Assembly: GCA_027081495.1 (NCBI GenBank)
Contig: JALWKJ010000090.1
Coordinates: forward strand, 1-5,155
Direction of reading: 5' to 3'
DNA length: 5,155 nucleotides
Origin: Campylobacterales bacterium
GTDB taxonomy: Bacteria > Campylobacterota > Campylobacteria > Campylobacterales > QNZT01
Shown here: positions 1 to 5,130 of the stretch, in pieces
Numbering within the stretch: position 1 is the first letter of the stretch
Layout of the letters: every line of letters begins with the position of its first letter
The notes under the pieces: generated by a model
The model's database searches: none
The model's input: only the letters and a program-made list of their open reading frames with translations
What the model was told of the DNA's origin: nothing
Made by a program: the position numbers and the translations under genes

Positions 1-868
1 ATCCGAATTTAGTTTCGATAGGATCGCTGATTTCTCCTTTTTTCATAGAAAAAGCCGCTTTGTCGAATTCTTTTGGCATATACCCTTTTCTTATAATTCC
101 AAGATCGCCGCCCGTTGCGTTTGCTTCGGCGCTTTGAGAGAATTCTTTTGCTAGCTTTGCGAAATCTTCGCCTTTTATAAGCCTTTGTTTGATTTTTTTC
201 GCTTTTTCAAGCACCTTTTTCTTTTTTTCTAAAGAATCGTTAGTTTTTACAAGTAATAGAATTTGACTTACTTTTACAAGCTCTTCGGATCGGAAATTGG
301 ATTTTTTCTTATTATAGAAATTTTTTATTTTTTCTTCGGGAATATTTGGATCAATAACCCCCTCTTTTTTTAGATAAGCCCTAACCATAATCCTTTTTTT
401 TAAATAATCTCTAAATTCTTTATCACTCATTTCATGGGGGAGATATTTTTTATATTTTTCAACTCCTCCAAATCTTTTTGTGATTTTTTCGATCTCTTCA
501 TCAACTTTTTTATCGGCGTTTTGTGTCGGATTTTTTAAACTCTCTTGAATTAACAACTCATCGTCTATTAATTTTTTAAGAACTACTTTTTTAACTATTT
601 TTCTATCTAGGTCGCTTGATCCGACGGATTTGAATTTTTTATCTTTTCGTAATTGTTTGTTGACAAGTTTGTCCAGTTTGCTTTGATATATAGGCTTCCC
701 GTTAACGGTCGCTACGATTTTGTCTTGGATATTTATTGAAGGCTGAGAGCTTGTGGTTGTATTTTGCTCTTTAGTCGTATTGTGGTCTGAACCGGACAAT
801 TGGCTCGAGAGAATAACGGCTATGCCTAACATACCCAGTTTTAATTTCATATCGTTTTTTATTTTCAT
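1..868 (-). CDS. PpiC/SurA-like periplasmic peptidyl-prolyl cis-trans isomerase, 3' end cut by window edge
   Basis: The frame is open from the ATG at 868 to the left edge, giving 289 codons with the C-terminus missing. Residues 1-26 look like a signal peptide (Lys-rich start, then LGMLGIAVIL and SSQLSG). There is no lipobox Cys, so a soluble or membrane-tethered periplasmic protein is more likely than a lipoprotein. Residues 27-46 are a Thr/Ser/Asn/Gln-rich linker. Residues 48-190 match the helical SurA-type chaperone region (IVATVNGKPIYQSKLDKLV, then many Lys/Glu-rich helices). From about residue 196 the parvulin rotamase domain begins: VSQILLLVK, then FAKLAKEFSQS, the GGDLG turn and the PKEFDKAAFSMKKGEISDPI block; the final strands lie outside the window. 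Parvulins catalyse cis-trans isomerisation of prolyl bonds and often chaperone exported proteins. The gene starts 18 nt after the protease stop, so it is probably co-transcribed, and the upstream cytochrome is Pro-rich. A substrate role is inference. A second in-frame ATG at 850 is less likely because the GGAG lies next to the first. Confidence 0.9.
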   Translation of the reverse strand, partial: MKIKNDMKLKLGMLGIAVILSSQLSGSDHNTTKEQNTTTSSQPSINIQDKIVATVNGKPIYQSKLDKLVNKQLRKDKKFKSVGSSDLDRKIVKKVVLKKLIDDELLIQESLKNPTQNADKKVDEEIEKITKRFGGVEKYKKYLPHEMSDKEFRDYLKKRIMVRAYLKKEGVIDPNIPEEKIKNFYNKKKSNFRSEELVKVSQILLLVKTNDSLEKKKKVLEKAKKIKQRLIKGEDFAKLAKEFSQSAEANATGGDLGIIRKGYMPKEFDKAAFSMKKGEISDPIETKFG

Positions 869-873
869 TTTAA

Positions 874-877
874 CTCC
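874..877 (-). promoter_or_regulatory. Ribosome binding site of the isomerase gene
   Basis: On the minus strand GGAG lies five bases before the ATG at 868. It sits inside the short gap after the protease stop codon. It decides for this start over the in-frame ATG six codons later. Confidence 0.7.
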
Positions 878-886
878 ATTTTTAAT

Positions 887-2599
887 TTAGTCTTGTGAAC
901 AACTTTGCCATCCTTGTTCATAACCGTAAGTATATCCATCTTTCCATCCATAGTCAAATTCACCGTCATCATCGAAGTGAGAATCTATTCGATACGCTTT
1001 ATTGTTACAAGCGTCGTTTCTTCCTTCTTCAAATCCCGGATCATATCCGGAGTCCCATCCTTCGTCATATGTATATAAATACTCTGAAATTTGTTCAGGA
1101 TTTTTGATACTTTTCCATCCTTGTTCATAGCCGTAAGTATATCCGTCTCTCCATCCGTCGTCAAATTCACCGTCATCGTCGAAGTGAGAATCTATCCGAT
1201 AAGCTTTGTTTGCGAGTGCATCGTTTTTACCTTCTTCAAATCCCGGATCATATCCGGAATTCCAACCTTCGTCATAAGTATATTGATATTCATCATCACA
1301 GCTCTCTTCTTCATCGGATTCGTTTGCGGTCGATATAGCTTTATCGATCGATATCAACCCAAAGCCGTATTTATCGTCGCGTCCCTCTTCTCCTAAATCT
1401 TTTACCGCAGTTTGTAATTTTTCTCTTACATCAAGGTTGTTGATTTCTCCGTCTTGATTTATATCCTCGAGACCGGATGACATAATTAGCGCGGCGGCGC
1501 CGCTTATAAACGCCGCGGATTGTGAAGTACCGCTTAGTGCCGCGTAGTCGTTATTTCCCGTCGTGGACAAAATATTAAGTCCGGGAGCCGCTATTTCGAT
1601 CGCGGGATCAACTGCGGAAAAAAAGCTAAGCGTATCGTTGTCATCTATGCTGTTTACGGCTATGACCGAATCATAAGAAGCGGGAAATAAAGCCGCCTCG
1701 CCGTATGTGTTTCCCGCTGCTGCAATGATCAGCAGTCCCGCTCTTTTTGCCGCGTCGCATGCGTCTTTTAGGATTTTTGAATCAATTCCGGTGATACTGA
1801 TGTTAGCGATGTCCATCTCATTTTCAACAGACCACTCGATAGCGGAAACTATATCGCTTACAAGTCCAAATCCCCCTGCATCAAGCACTTTTAGAGCATA
1901 TAACGAAGCATCGGGAGCAACGCCTACCACGCCGATTTTGTTCGCTTTTGCGGCGATTATTCCGGCTATATGCGTTCCATGCATATTCCAGCCGTCGTCA
2001 AACGGATCGCTTGAGTTGCGATCGTTTTTAATGTAATTATAGCCCCCTTTGTAGTTGTCCTTAAGATCTTCATGCGTATAGTCGATTCCCGTATCGAGAA
2101 TTGCTATTTTTATGCCTTTTGCGGTGATATTTTTATCATGTGCGATTTTGGCTTTTATGTGTTGTATTCCCCAATTTCTTTCATATTCGTTATTAGAAAG
2201 GTTCACATCGCGCGTTTGAATACGATTTAAACTTTCCAGATTGTGAAATTTAGTTTTTTTATAAGCTCTATTAAGTTTTAACGGTTTTTCGATTATGGTT
2301 GTGAAATTACGGTCAATACCCGAAACGCTTTTATCTTCTTCTATATATGCCACGAGTGGATTTCTTTGTAGCGATTTTATATTTTGTTTAGGTATGTTTG
2401 CCGCAAATGCCGGCAGAAGCGTATATTCGTATTTTATGGTTCCACCGTTTTTTTCAATCAGATTTTTTTCTTTTTTACCCGGTTTGTCGTTAAAACCGAT
2501 GATAACGGATTGACCGGCTATAAGATTTGCTTTCGTAAAACCGATTATAAATAGGATAAGAAAAAGTTGTTTGGATATTTTTTTTATATTAAGTAGCAT
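887..2599 (-). CDS. Secreted subtilisin-like (S8) serine protease with I9 propeptide and C-terminal repeat tail; OzpA-like by context
   Basis: A 570-residue preproprotein. Residues 1-29 form a signal peptide (KKISKQ, then a hydrophobic LFLILFIIGF core). Residues 31-92 resemble an inhibitor I9 propeptide (VIIGF...YIEEDKSV). After a linker, the S8 domain starts near 142 (NWGIQHIKA). All active-site residues are present: Asp169 in LDTGID, His207 in HGTHIAG, oxyanion Asn297 in AAAGN, and Ser359 in SGTSQSAA, where the usual GTSMA is changed to GTSQS. A complete EF-hand/dockerin-like calcium loop (Asp379, Asn381, Asp383, Glu385, Asn387, Asp390) is inserted in the segment after the serine helix. The domain ends with YGFGLISIDKAI near 421. 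After an acidic linker come two 56-residue repeats (440-495, 509-564), also found at the end of the neighbouring cytochrome. The gene follows that cytochrome by 156 bp. In Geobacter the protease OzpA, encoded beside omcZ, processes the OmcZ precursor; an analogous role here is inference. A weak GGGA (2607-2610) seven bases before ATG is the only ribosome binding site seen. Confidence 0.95.
   Translation of the reverse strand: MLLNIKKISKQLFLILFIIGFTKANLIAGQSVIIGFNDKPGKKEKNLIEKNGGTIKYEYTLLPAFAANIPKQNIKSLQRNPLVAYIEEDKSVSGIDRNFTTIIEKPLKLNRAYKKTKFHNLESLNRIQTRDVNLSNNEYERNWGIQHIKAKIAHDKNITAKGIKIAILDTGIDYTHEDLKDNYKGGYNYIKNDRNSSDPFDDGWNMHGTHIAGIIAAKANKIGVVGVAPDASLYALKVLDAGGFGLVSDIVSAIEWSVENEMDIANISITGIDSKILKDACDAAKRAGLLIIAAAGNTYGEAALFPASYDSVIAVNSIDDNDTLSFFSAVDPAIEIAAPGLNILSTTGNNDYAALSGTSQSAAFISGAAALIMSSGLEDINQDGEINNLDVREKLQTAVKDLGEEGRDDKYGFGLISIDKAISTANESDEEESCDDEYQYTYDEGWNSGYDPGFEEGKNDALANKAYRIDSHFDDDGEFDDGWRDGYTYGYEQGWKSIKNPEQISEYLYTYDEGWDSGYDPGFEEGRNDACNNKAYRIDSHFDDDGEFDYGWKDGYTYGYEQGWQSCSQD
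908..1075 (-). repeat. Protease tail repeat, copy 2 (cysteine-bearing)
   Basis: This encodes residues 509-564. It begins YTYDEGWDSGYDPGF and ends GYTYGYEQGW. It matches copy 1 at 50 of 56 residues by hand alignment and at about 86% of bases, with an offset of 207 bp. It carries Cys in ACNNK, and a second Cys follows three residues after the final Trp (WQSC), so a disulfide closing the unit is possible. It is 38/56 identical to the first repeat of the cytochrome. Confidence 0.9.
1115..1282 (-). repeat. Protease tail repeat, copy 1 (cysteine-free)
   Basis: This encodes residues 440-495. The positions that are Cys in copy 2 are Leu (ALANK) and Ile (WKSIK) here. The sequence has four-residue spacing of glycines, each preceded or followed by an aromatic residue, in two blocks (YDEGWNSGYDPGFEEG and DDGWRDGYTYGYEQGW) separated by an acidic HFDDDGEFD stretch. 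A 13-residue linker joins it to copy 2, and a lone Cys (Cys434) lies just before it. Confidence 0.9.
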
Positions 2600-2661
2600 G
2601 ATAAATTCCCAAATAGTTCAAGAAGTCTATAGGATACACATAAAAAAATATGAATCCTAAA

Positions 2662-2683
2662 AATCTCTTTGTGTTTTGAGATT
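2662..2683 (-). terminator. Small hairpin followed by a short U run, possible partial terminator
   Basis: On the minus strand AATCTC and GAGATT form a 6-bp stem around a 10-base A-rich loop. The distal arm runs into five T in a row. It lies directly downstream of the stronger hairpin at 2686-2717 and about 60 bp before the protease start. The stem is weak, so termination would be incomplete at best. Confidence 0.4.
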
Positions 2684-2685
2684 GA

Positions 2686-2717
2686 GTCAAGGAGATGATT
2701 TTTCTCATCTCCTTGAC
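2686..2717 (-). terminator. Strong 13-bp hairpin between cytochrome and protease genes
   Basis: A perfect inverted repeat has arms GTCAAGGAGATGA and TCATCTCCTTGAC and a 6-base loop. It starts 38 bp after the cytochrome stop codon. On the minus strand no T run follows immediately, so it is not a textbook intrinsic terminator by itself. It could work together with the hairpin at 2662-2683 as an attenuator, or protect the 3' end of a processed cytochrome mRNA. The structure is seen; the role is inferred. Confidence 0.6.
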
Positions 2718-2755
2718 CTTTGTGCCTGACAGGGCTTTAAAGCAAAAGATAGCGA

Positions 2756-4645
2756 TTATCCTTTAATGCTTTTCCAACCTTTGTCATAGCCGAATGTATA
2801 ACCGTCTTTCCAACCTTCGTCATACTCGCTTTCATCGCTGAAGCTTTCGTCGATTTGGTACGGTTTACCGCTTTGAGCATCGTTTTTACCTTCTTCGAAT
2901 CCAGGATCGTAACCGGCATCCCATCCTTCGTCGTAAGTATAAACAGCTTCGTCTTCTTTACAAGTTTTCCAACCTTTGTCATATCCGAAAGTATATCCTG
3001 CTTTCCAACCGTCGTCGTACTCGCCTTCATCGCTGAAGGTTTCGTCTATTTGATACGGTTTATTGTTGCAAGAATCTTCTTTACCTTCTTCAAATCCGGG
3101 ATTATAACCTGCATCCCAACCCATGTCGTAAGTATATACGGGCTCATCATCACCGCAAGCGATGTCTTTTGATGCGCTTCCGAATACGCCCTCGACAACT
3201 ACTGAACCGCATTTAGCGCTACACTTGGCAACAATCTCACCGTCTGTCCAAGATTCGACACTACACTCGGCGCCGCCTATAGATACTTTAACGCCTGAAT
3301 CGTCACCTGCCATATATTGACTAAATCCGCTACCGCTTACAGTCAGCGTATCATCATTCATACTAACACTGCTGATAGATACTTTAGGTACTATAACAAA
3401 GCTCATCGGGTTACTTTCGTTTTTCACTTTTTTAGCGCGTAGATAGTAACTTCCGGCAGCCAAGTCGCTAGGAATAGTTACGGTAAGTGAAGACTCGGAA
3501 ATTGTTTCCGGTGTCAATTCGGTAACTTTACCGTTGCTATCGGTTAGAGTAATAGTACTTTTAAGCGTTTTGTAGCCTGTCGGCGTTTTGACTTCGTTTG
3601 TTAAAGCATGACCTTTGACCGTAATTGTTACAGCTTCTCCGGCAGTAGCTCTAAATGTACTCAAATCAGTAAGTTCAGGAACGACAGGTCCAGATCCAGG
3701 AGCCATACCCGCGGCGCTTTGGATATATCCGCCGTGACATCCGTCACAGTCAGTTGGACTGTTACCGATGTGACCAAAGTAAGCAGTTTCACCGCCCGGA
3801 ACGATTTTACCGTCTCCGTTTGAATCAAATTGGATATTGTGAATAGAGCTGATACCGTGGCAGTTTTCACATCTACGAACAGCCCAATCGCTTCCGGCTT
3901 GATCATGACAGAGTGTACAATCAATATCGGAGATTCCAACTTGACCTATACCGGTACTATGGTGAGTTGTTGAATTCTCTTTTACCATGATTCCGCTAAT
4001 CGTGTCGGTTCCCGCATTGTGACAGAATGTACAAGCGCCTTCACCGTTAGGACCTTTACCTCCGCTTGTACGAGGAGTAACAAGTGTAGGAGTTCTGCCT
4101 ATCGGAATATAGTGTCCGTCATTTGGATTGTTGATTTTCGCACCATGACAGTATTTACAGTTAAGAGCTTGCGCAGGCGCCGTCAAGTGGTGAACAGACG
4201 CGCTTCCTTCTAGTTGCGTATGGCAGTTTAGACAGTTTTTGAAATTGTCGGATAACTGATAACTAGAAGAGTTGTCGTCCCATGCGATTCTATGACATGA
4301 AAGACATTCATATTGCTCGCCCGGTGTTCCAAACGGAGCCTGTGTGCCTTCGCCCATTGTTTTACCGACTCTCGCGTGGTGACGATCAGCTAATACGCCG
4401 GCTTTTACTGTCGGCGGATTAAATGTCCAACCTATTTCAGCTCTTTGCTCGTCGGTCAAAGTATCCGACTTATGACAATAAGCACAATTTAGCTTGTTTA
4501 GGTTGTTAAATACAGAATCCGGAATACCGATATTCTGATTTACCGGCGGCGGCGGTGTGTTTGCCCAACTAAGGGTAACGCTTGCTATCACTAGAAATAA
4601 ACCCTTTTTAAAGGTCGATCCTAATGATCTCTTGGTACTAAACAT
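2756..4645 (-). CDS. Secreted octaheme c-type cytochrome with Ig/TIG-like domains and C-terminal repeat tail; OmcZ-like nanowire candidate
   Basis: A 629-residue precursor. Residues 1-28 are a signal peptide (KRSLGSTFKK, hydrophobic core, cleavage likely after SWA), followed by Pro-rich NTPPPP. Eight CXXCH heme-attachment sites begin at 54, 114, 138, 163, 205, 243, 259 and 300. Nine other His in the heme region (89, 90, 152, 153, 178, 228, 229, 269, 292), including three HH pairs, can supply the eight distal ligands, so bis-His coordination throughout is plausible. DSNGDGKI (274-281) resembles a calcium loop. After a Gly/Pro linker (about 310-324) come two beta-sandwich modules, about 324-420 and 421-497; the second is TIG/IPT-like with four Cys. 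The tail has two 56-residue repeats (504-559, 569-624) shared with the downstream protease. Eight hemes in roughly 290 residues and an adjacent S8 protease recall OmcZ, whose precursor is trimmed to a heme-bearing form. Extracellular electron transfer is the likely role; filament formation is not shown by sequence. Geobacter OmcZ has one atypical long heme motif, whereas all eight here are CXXCH, so orthology is uncertain. Confidence 0.93.
   Translation of the reverse strand: MFSTKRSLGSTFKKGLFLVIASVTLSWANTPPPPVNQNIGIPDSVFNNLNKLNCAYCHKSDTLTDEQRAEIGWTFNPPTVKAGVLADRHHARVGKTMGEGTQAPFGTPGEQYECLSCHRIAWDDNSSSYQLSDNFKNCLNCHTQLEGSASVHHLTAPAQALNCKYCHGAKINNPNDGHYIPIGRTPTLVTPRTSGGKGPNGEGACTFCHNAGTDTISGIMVKENSTTHHSTGIGQVGISDIDCTLCHDQAGSDWAVRRCENCHGISSIHNIQFDSNGDGKIVPGGETAYFGHIGNSPTDCDGCHGGYIQSAAGMAPGSGPVVPELTDLSTFRATAGEAVTITVKGHALTNEVKTPTGYKTLKSTITLTDSNGKVTELTPETISESSLTVTIPSDLAAGSYYLRAKKVKNESNPMSFVIVPKVSISSVSMNDDTLTVSGSGFSQYMAGDDSGVKVSIGGAECSVESWTDGEIVAKCSAKCGSVVVEGVFGSASKDIACGDDEPVYTYDMGWDAGYNPGFEEGKEDSCNNKPYQIDETFSDEGEYDDGWKAGYTFGYDKGWKTCKEDEAVYTYDEGWDAGYDPGFEEGKNDAQSGKPYQIDESFSDESEYDEGWKDGYTFGYDKGWKSIKG
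2774..2941 (-). repeat. Cytochrome tail repeat, copy 2 (cysteine-free)
   Basis: This encodes residues 569-624, from YTYDEGWDAGYDPGF to GYTFGYDKGW, ending the protein with KSIKG. It matches copy 1 at 45 of 56 residues and the cysteine-free protease copy at 38 of 56. AQSGK replaces the CNNK motif, and WKSIK replaces the Trp-x-x-Cys ending. The WKSIK ending is the same as in the cysteine-free protease copy. Confidence 0.9.
2969..3136 (-). repeat. Cytochrome tail repeat, copy 1 (cysteine-bearing)
   Basis: This encodes residues 504-559. Cys526 lies in SCNNK and Cys562 just past the unit in WKTC, the same two positions as in protease copy 2. The nine-residue linker to copy 2 is acidic (KTCKEDEAV). 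A further Cys (497) lies just before this copy in ACGDDE, as one does before the first protease copy. Confidence 0.9.
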
Positions 4646-4652
4646 AATTTGT

Positions 4653-4659
4653 CTCCTTT
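4653..4659 (-). promoter_or_regulatory. Ribosome binding site of the cytochrome gene
   Basis: AAAGGAG on the minus strand, with seven bases between it and the ATG at 4645. It is the strongest ribosome binding site in the window, compared with GGGA for the protease, which agrees with the cytochrome being the most abundant product. Confidence 0.85.
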
Positions 4660-4697
4660 ATATTTAGTTAAAGTAGTCGATACTACATTATGGTTAA

Positions 4698-4719
4698 AGT
4701 TGATCCGGTCAAATCAACT
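4698..4719. promoter_or_regulatory. Inverted repeat upstream of the cytochrome, possible operator or leader hairpin
   Basis: The arms AGTTGAT and ATCAACT are separated by eight bases. It lies 52 bp before the cytochrome ATG, next to a CATAAT that could be a -10 box. The symmetric arms suit a dimeric regulator, but a leader hairpin is equally possible. The half-sites look like those of FNR/CRP proteins, but the spacer is eight rather than four. Confidence 0.3.
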
Positions 4720-4868
4720 CGCCTCAATCCCACGAAATATTCAATATCGATCCAGCGACAGAAAGATATTAAATATATTGTTTAAGCCTTCAGACACTGT
4801 TCACCAGATCAAAAACTATTGAGCCTGGTATTTTTATTATCTGTACCGTATATATTACCACAAAACCC

Positions 4869-4997
4869 CTAAATATCATGCAGGGTAGCTACCGAAAAAT
4901 CGTAACTTTGTTGAGAATATACACACTTGAGATAAAAATACAATATCTTTAATAATTTTTTGACCCGATGACCGTGTATAAAAGAACATGATTCCAT
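4869..4997 (-). CDS. Possible 42-codon small ORF in the cytochrome leader (doubtful)
   Basis: ATG at 4997, stop TAG at 4869-4871. It is preceded by AAGGA nine bases upstream and by a TATAAT about 20 bp upstream, so it has the signals of an expressed frame. The product would be a basic, aromatic-rich 42-residue peptide (MESCSFIHGHRVKKLL... ending ATLHDI) with no recognisable motif. Another frame in the same stretch is also open for 37 codons, which argues for chance in AT-rich DNA. If translated, it could be a leader peptide for the cytochrome transcript. No homology can be judged here. Confidence 0.15.
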   Translation of the reverse strand: MESCSFIHGHRVKKLLKILYFYLKCVYSQQSYDFSVATLHDI

Positions 4998-5017
4998 GAG
5001 GAAATGTCCTTGCAAGT

Positions 5018-5023
5018 ATTATA
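5018..5023 (-). promoter_or_regulatory. Candidate -10 box TATAAT for the cytochrome operon
   Basis: A perfect TATAAT on the minus strand lies in a very AT-rich stretch just inside the upstream palindrome. No good -35 match lies 16-18 bases upstream, though Campylobacterota housekeeping promoters usually lack a clear -35. Initiation would fall near 5011, giving a leader of about 365 nt before the cytochrome. Confidence 0.3.
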
Positions 5024-5090
5024 ATATTTTATATATACAATATTACTTAACCTTTCGGATTATTGCATAAGACTAAGTTATAAAAATAAC

Positions 5091-5130
5091 AAAGCAATAA
5101 AAATTAAATATATTTAATTTTTATTGCTTT
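5091..5130. terminator. Perfect 40-bp AT-rich palindrome, probable bidirectional terminator
   Basis: The left arm AAAGCAATAAAAATTAAATA is followed at once by its exact reverse complement, with no mismatch over 20 bp. As RNA it folds into a long A/U-rich stem with one GC pair near the base. On the minus strand the distal arm is T-rich and is followed by more T-rich sequence (GTTATTTTT). It most likely ends a gene lying beyond the right edge and insulates the cytochrome operon. Confidence 0.65.

Larger units (their letters stand above)
4660..5090. other. Long AT-rich upstream region without a convincing gene
   Basis: About 430 bp between the cytochrome ribosome binding site and the palindrome at 5091. 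All six frames are broken by stops; the longest minus-strand frame I found by hand has 42 codons (4997-4869). Structures seen are the 7-bp inverted repeat at 4698-4719, an imperfect stem at 4803-4829 (ACCAG / CTGGT outer arms), and a self-complementary GGTAGCTACC at 4884-4893. A TATAAT at 5018-5023 and a weaker CATAAT at 4687-4692 could be -10 elements for the cytochrome. If the distal one is used, the mRNA has a leader of about 365 nt, long enough for an RNA regulatory element. I could not match it to a known riboswitch by eye. Confidence 0.5.

Noticed and set aside
908..1282. CRISPR or noncoding tandem array, suggested by near-identical repeated DNA
   Set aside because: The two 168-bp units stay in frame inside the protease gene and differ mainly by conservative codon changes, so they are protein repeats.
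895..4213. Open frames on the plus strand across the protease and cytochrome genes, and short minus-strand frames within the repeat regions
   Set aside because: They lie opposite or inside genes with full catalytic and heme motifs, have no ribosome binding sites or recognisable domains, and arise from biased codon use in the repeats.
4699..4718. FNR/CRP-type operator (TTGAT...ATCAA)
   Set aside because: The half-sites match but the spacer is eight bases, not four. I report it only as an unassigned inverted repeat.
4690..4785. 31-codon plus-strand frame beginning MVKVDPVKST
   Set aside because: It has no ribosome binding site or homology that I can recognise, lies antisense to the cytochrome leader, and is short enough to be chance.
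4720..4997. Decayed gene read through three stops in the frame of the 42-codon ORF
   Set aside because: The conceptual translation shows no recognisable family, and the number of stops is only slightly lower than expected for AT-rich noncoding DNA.
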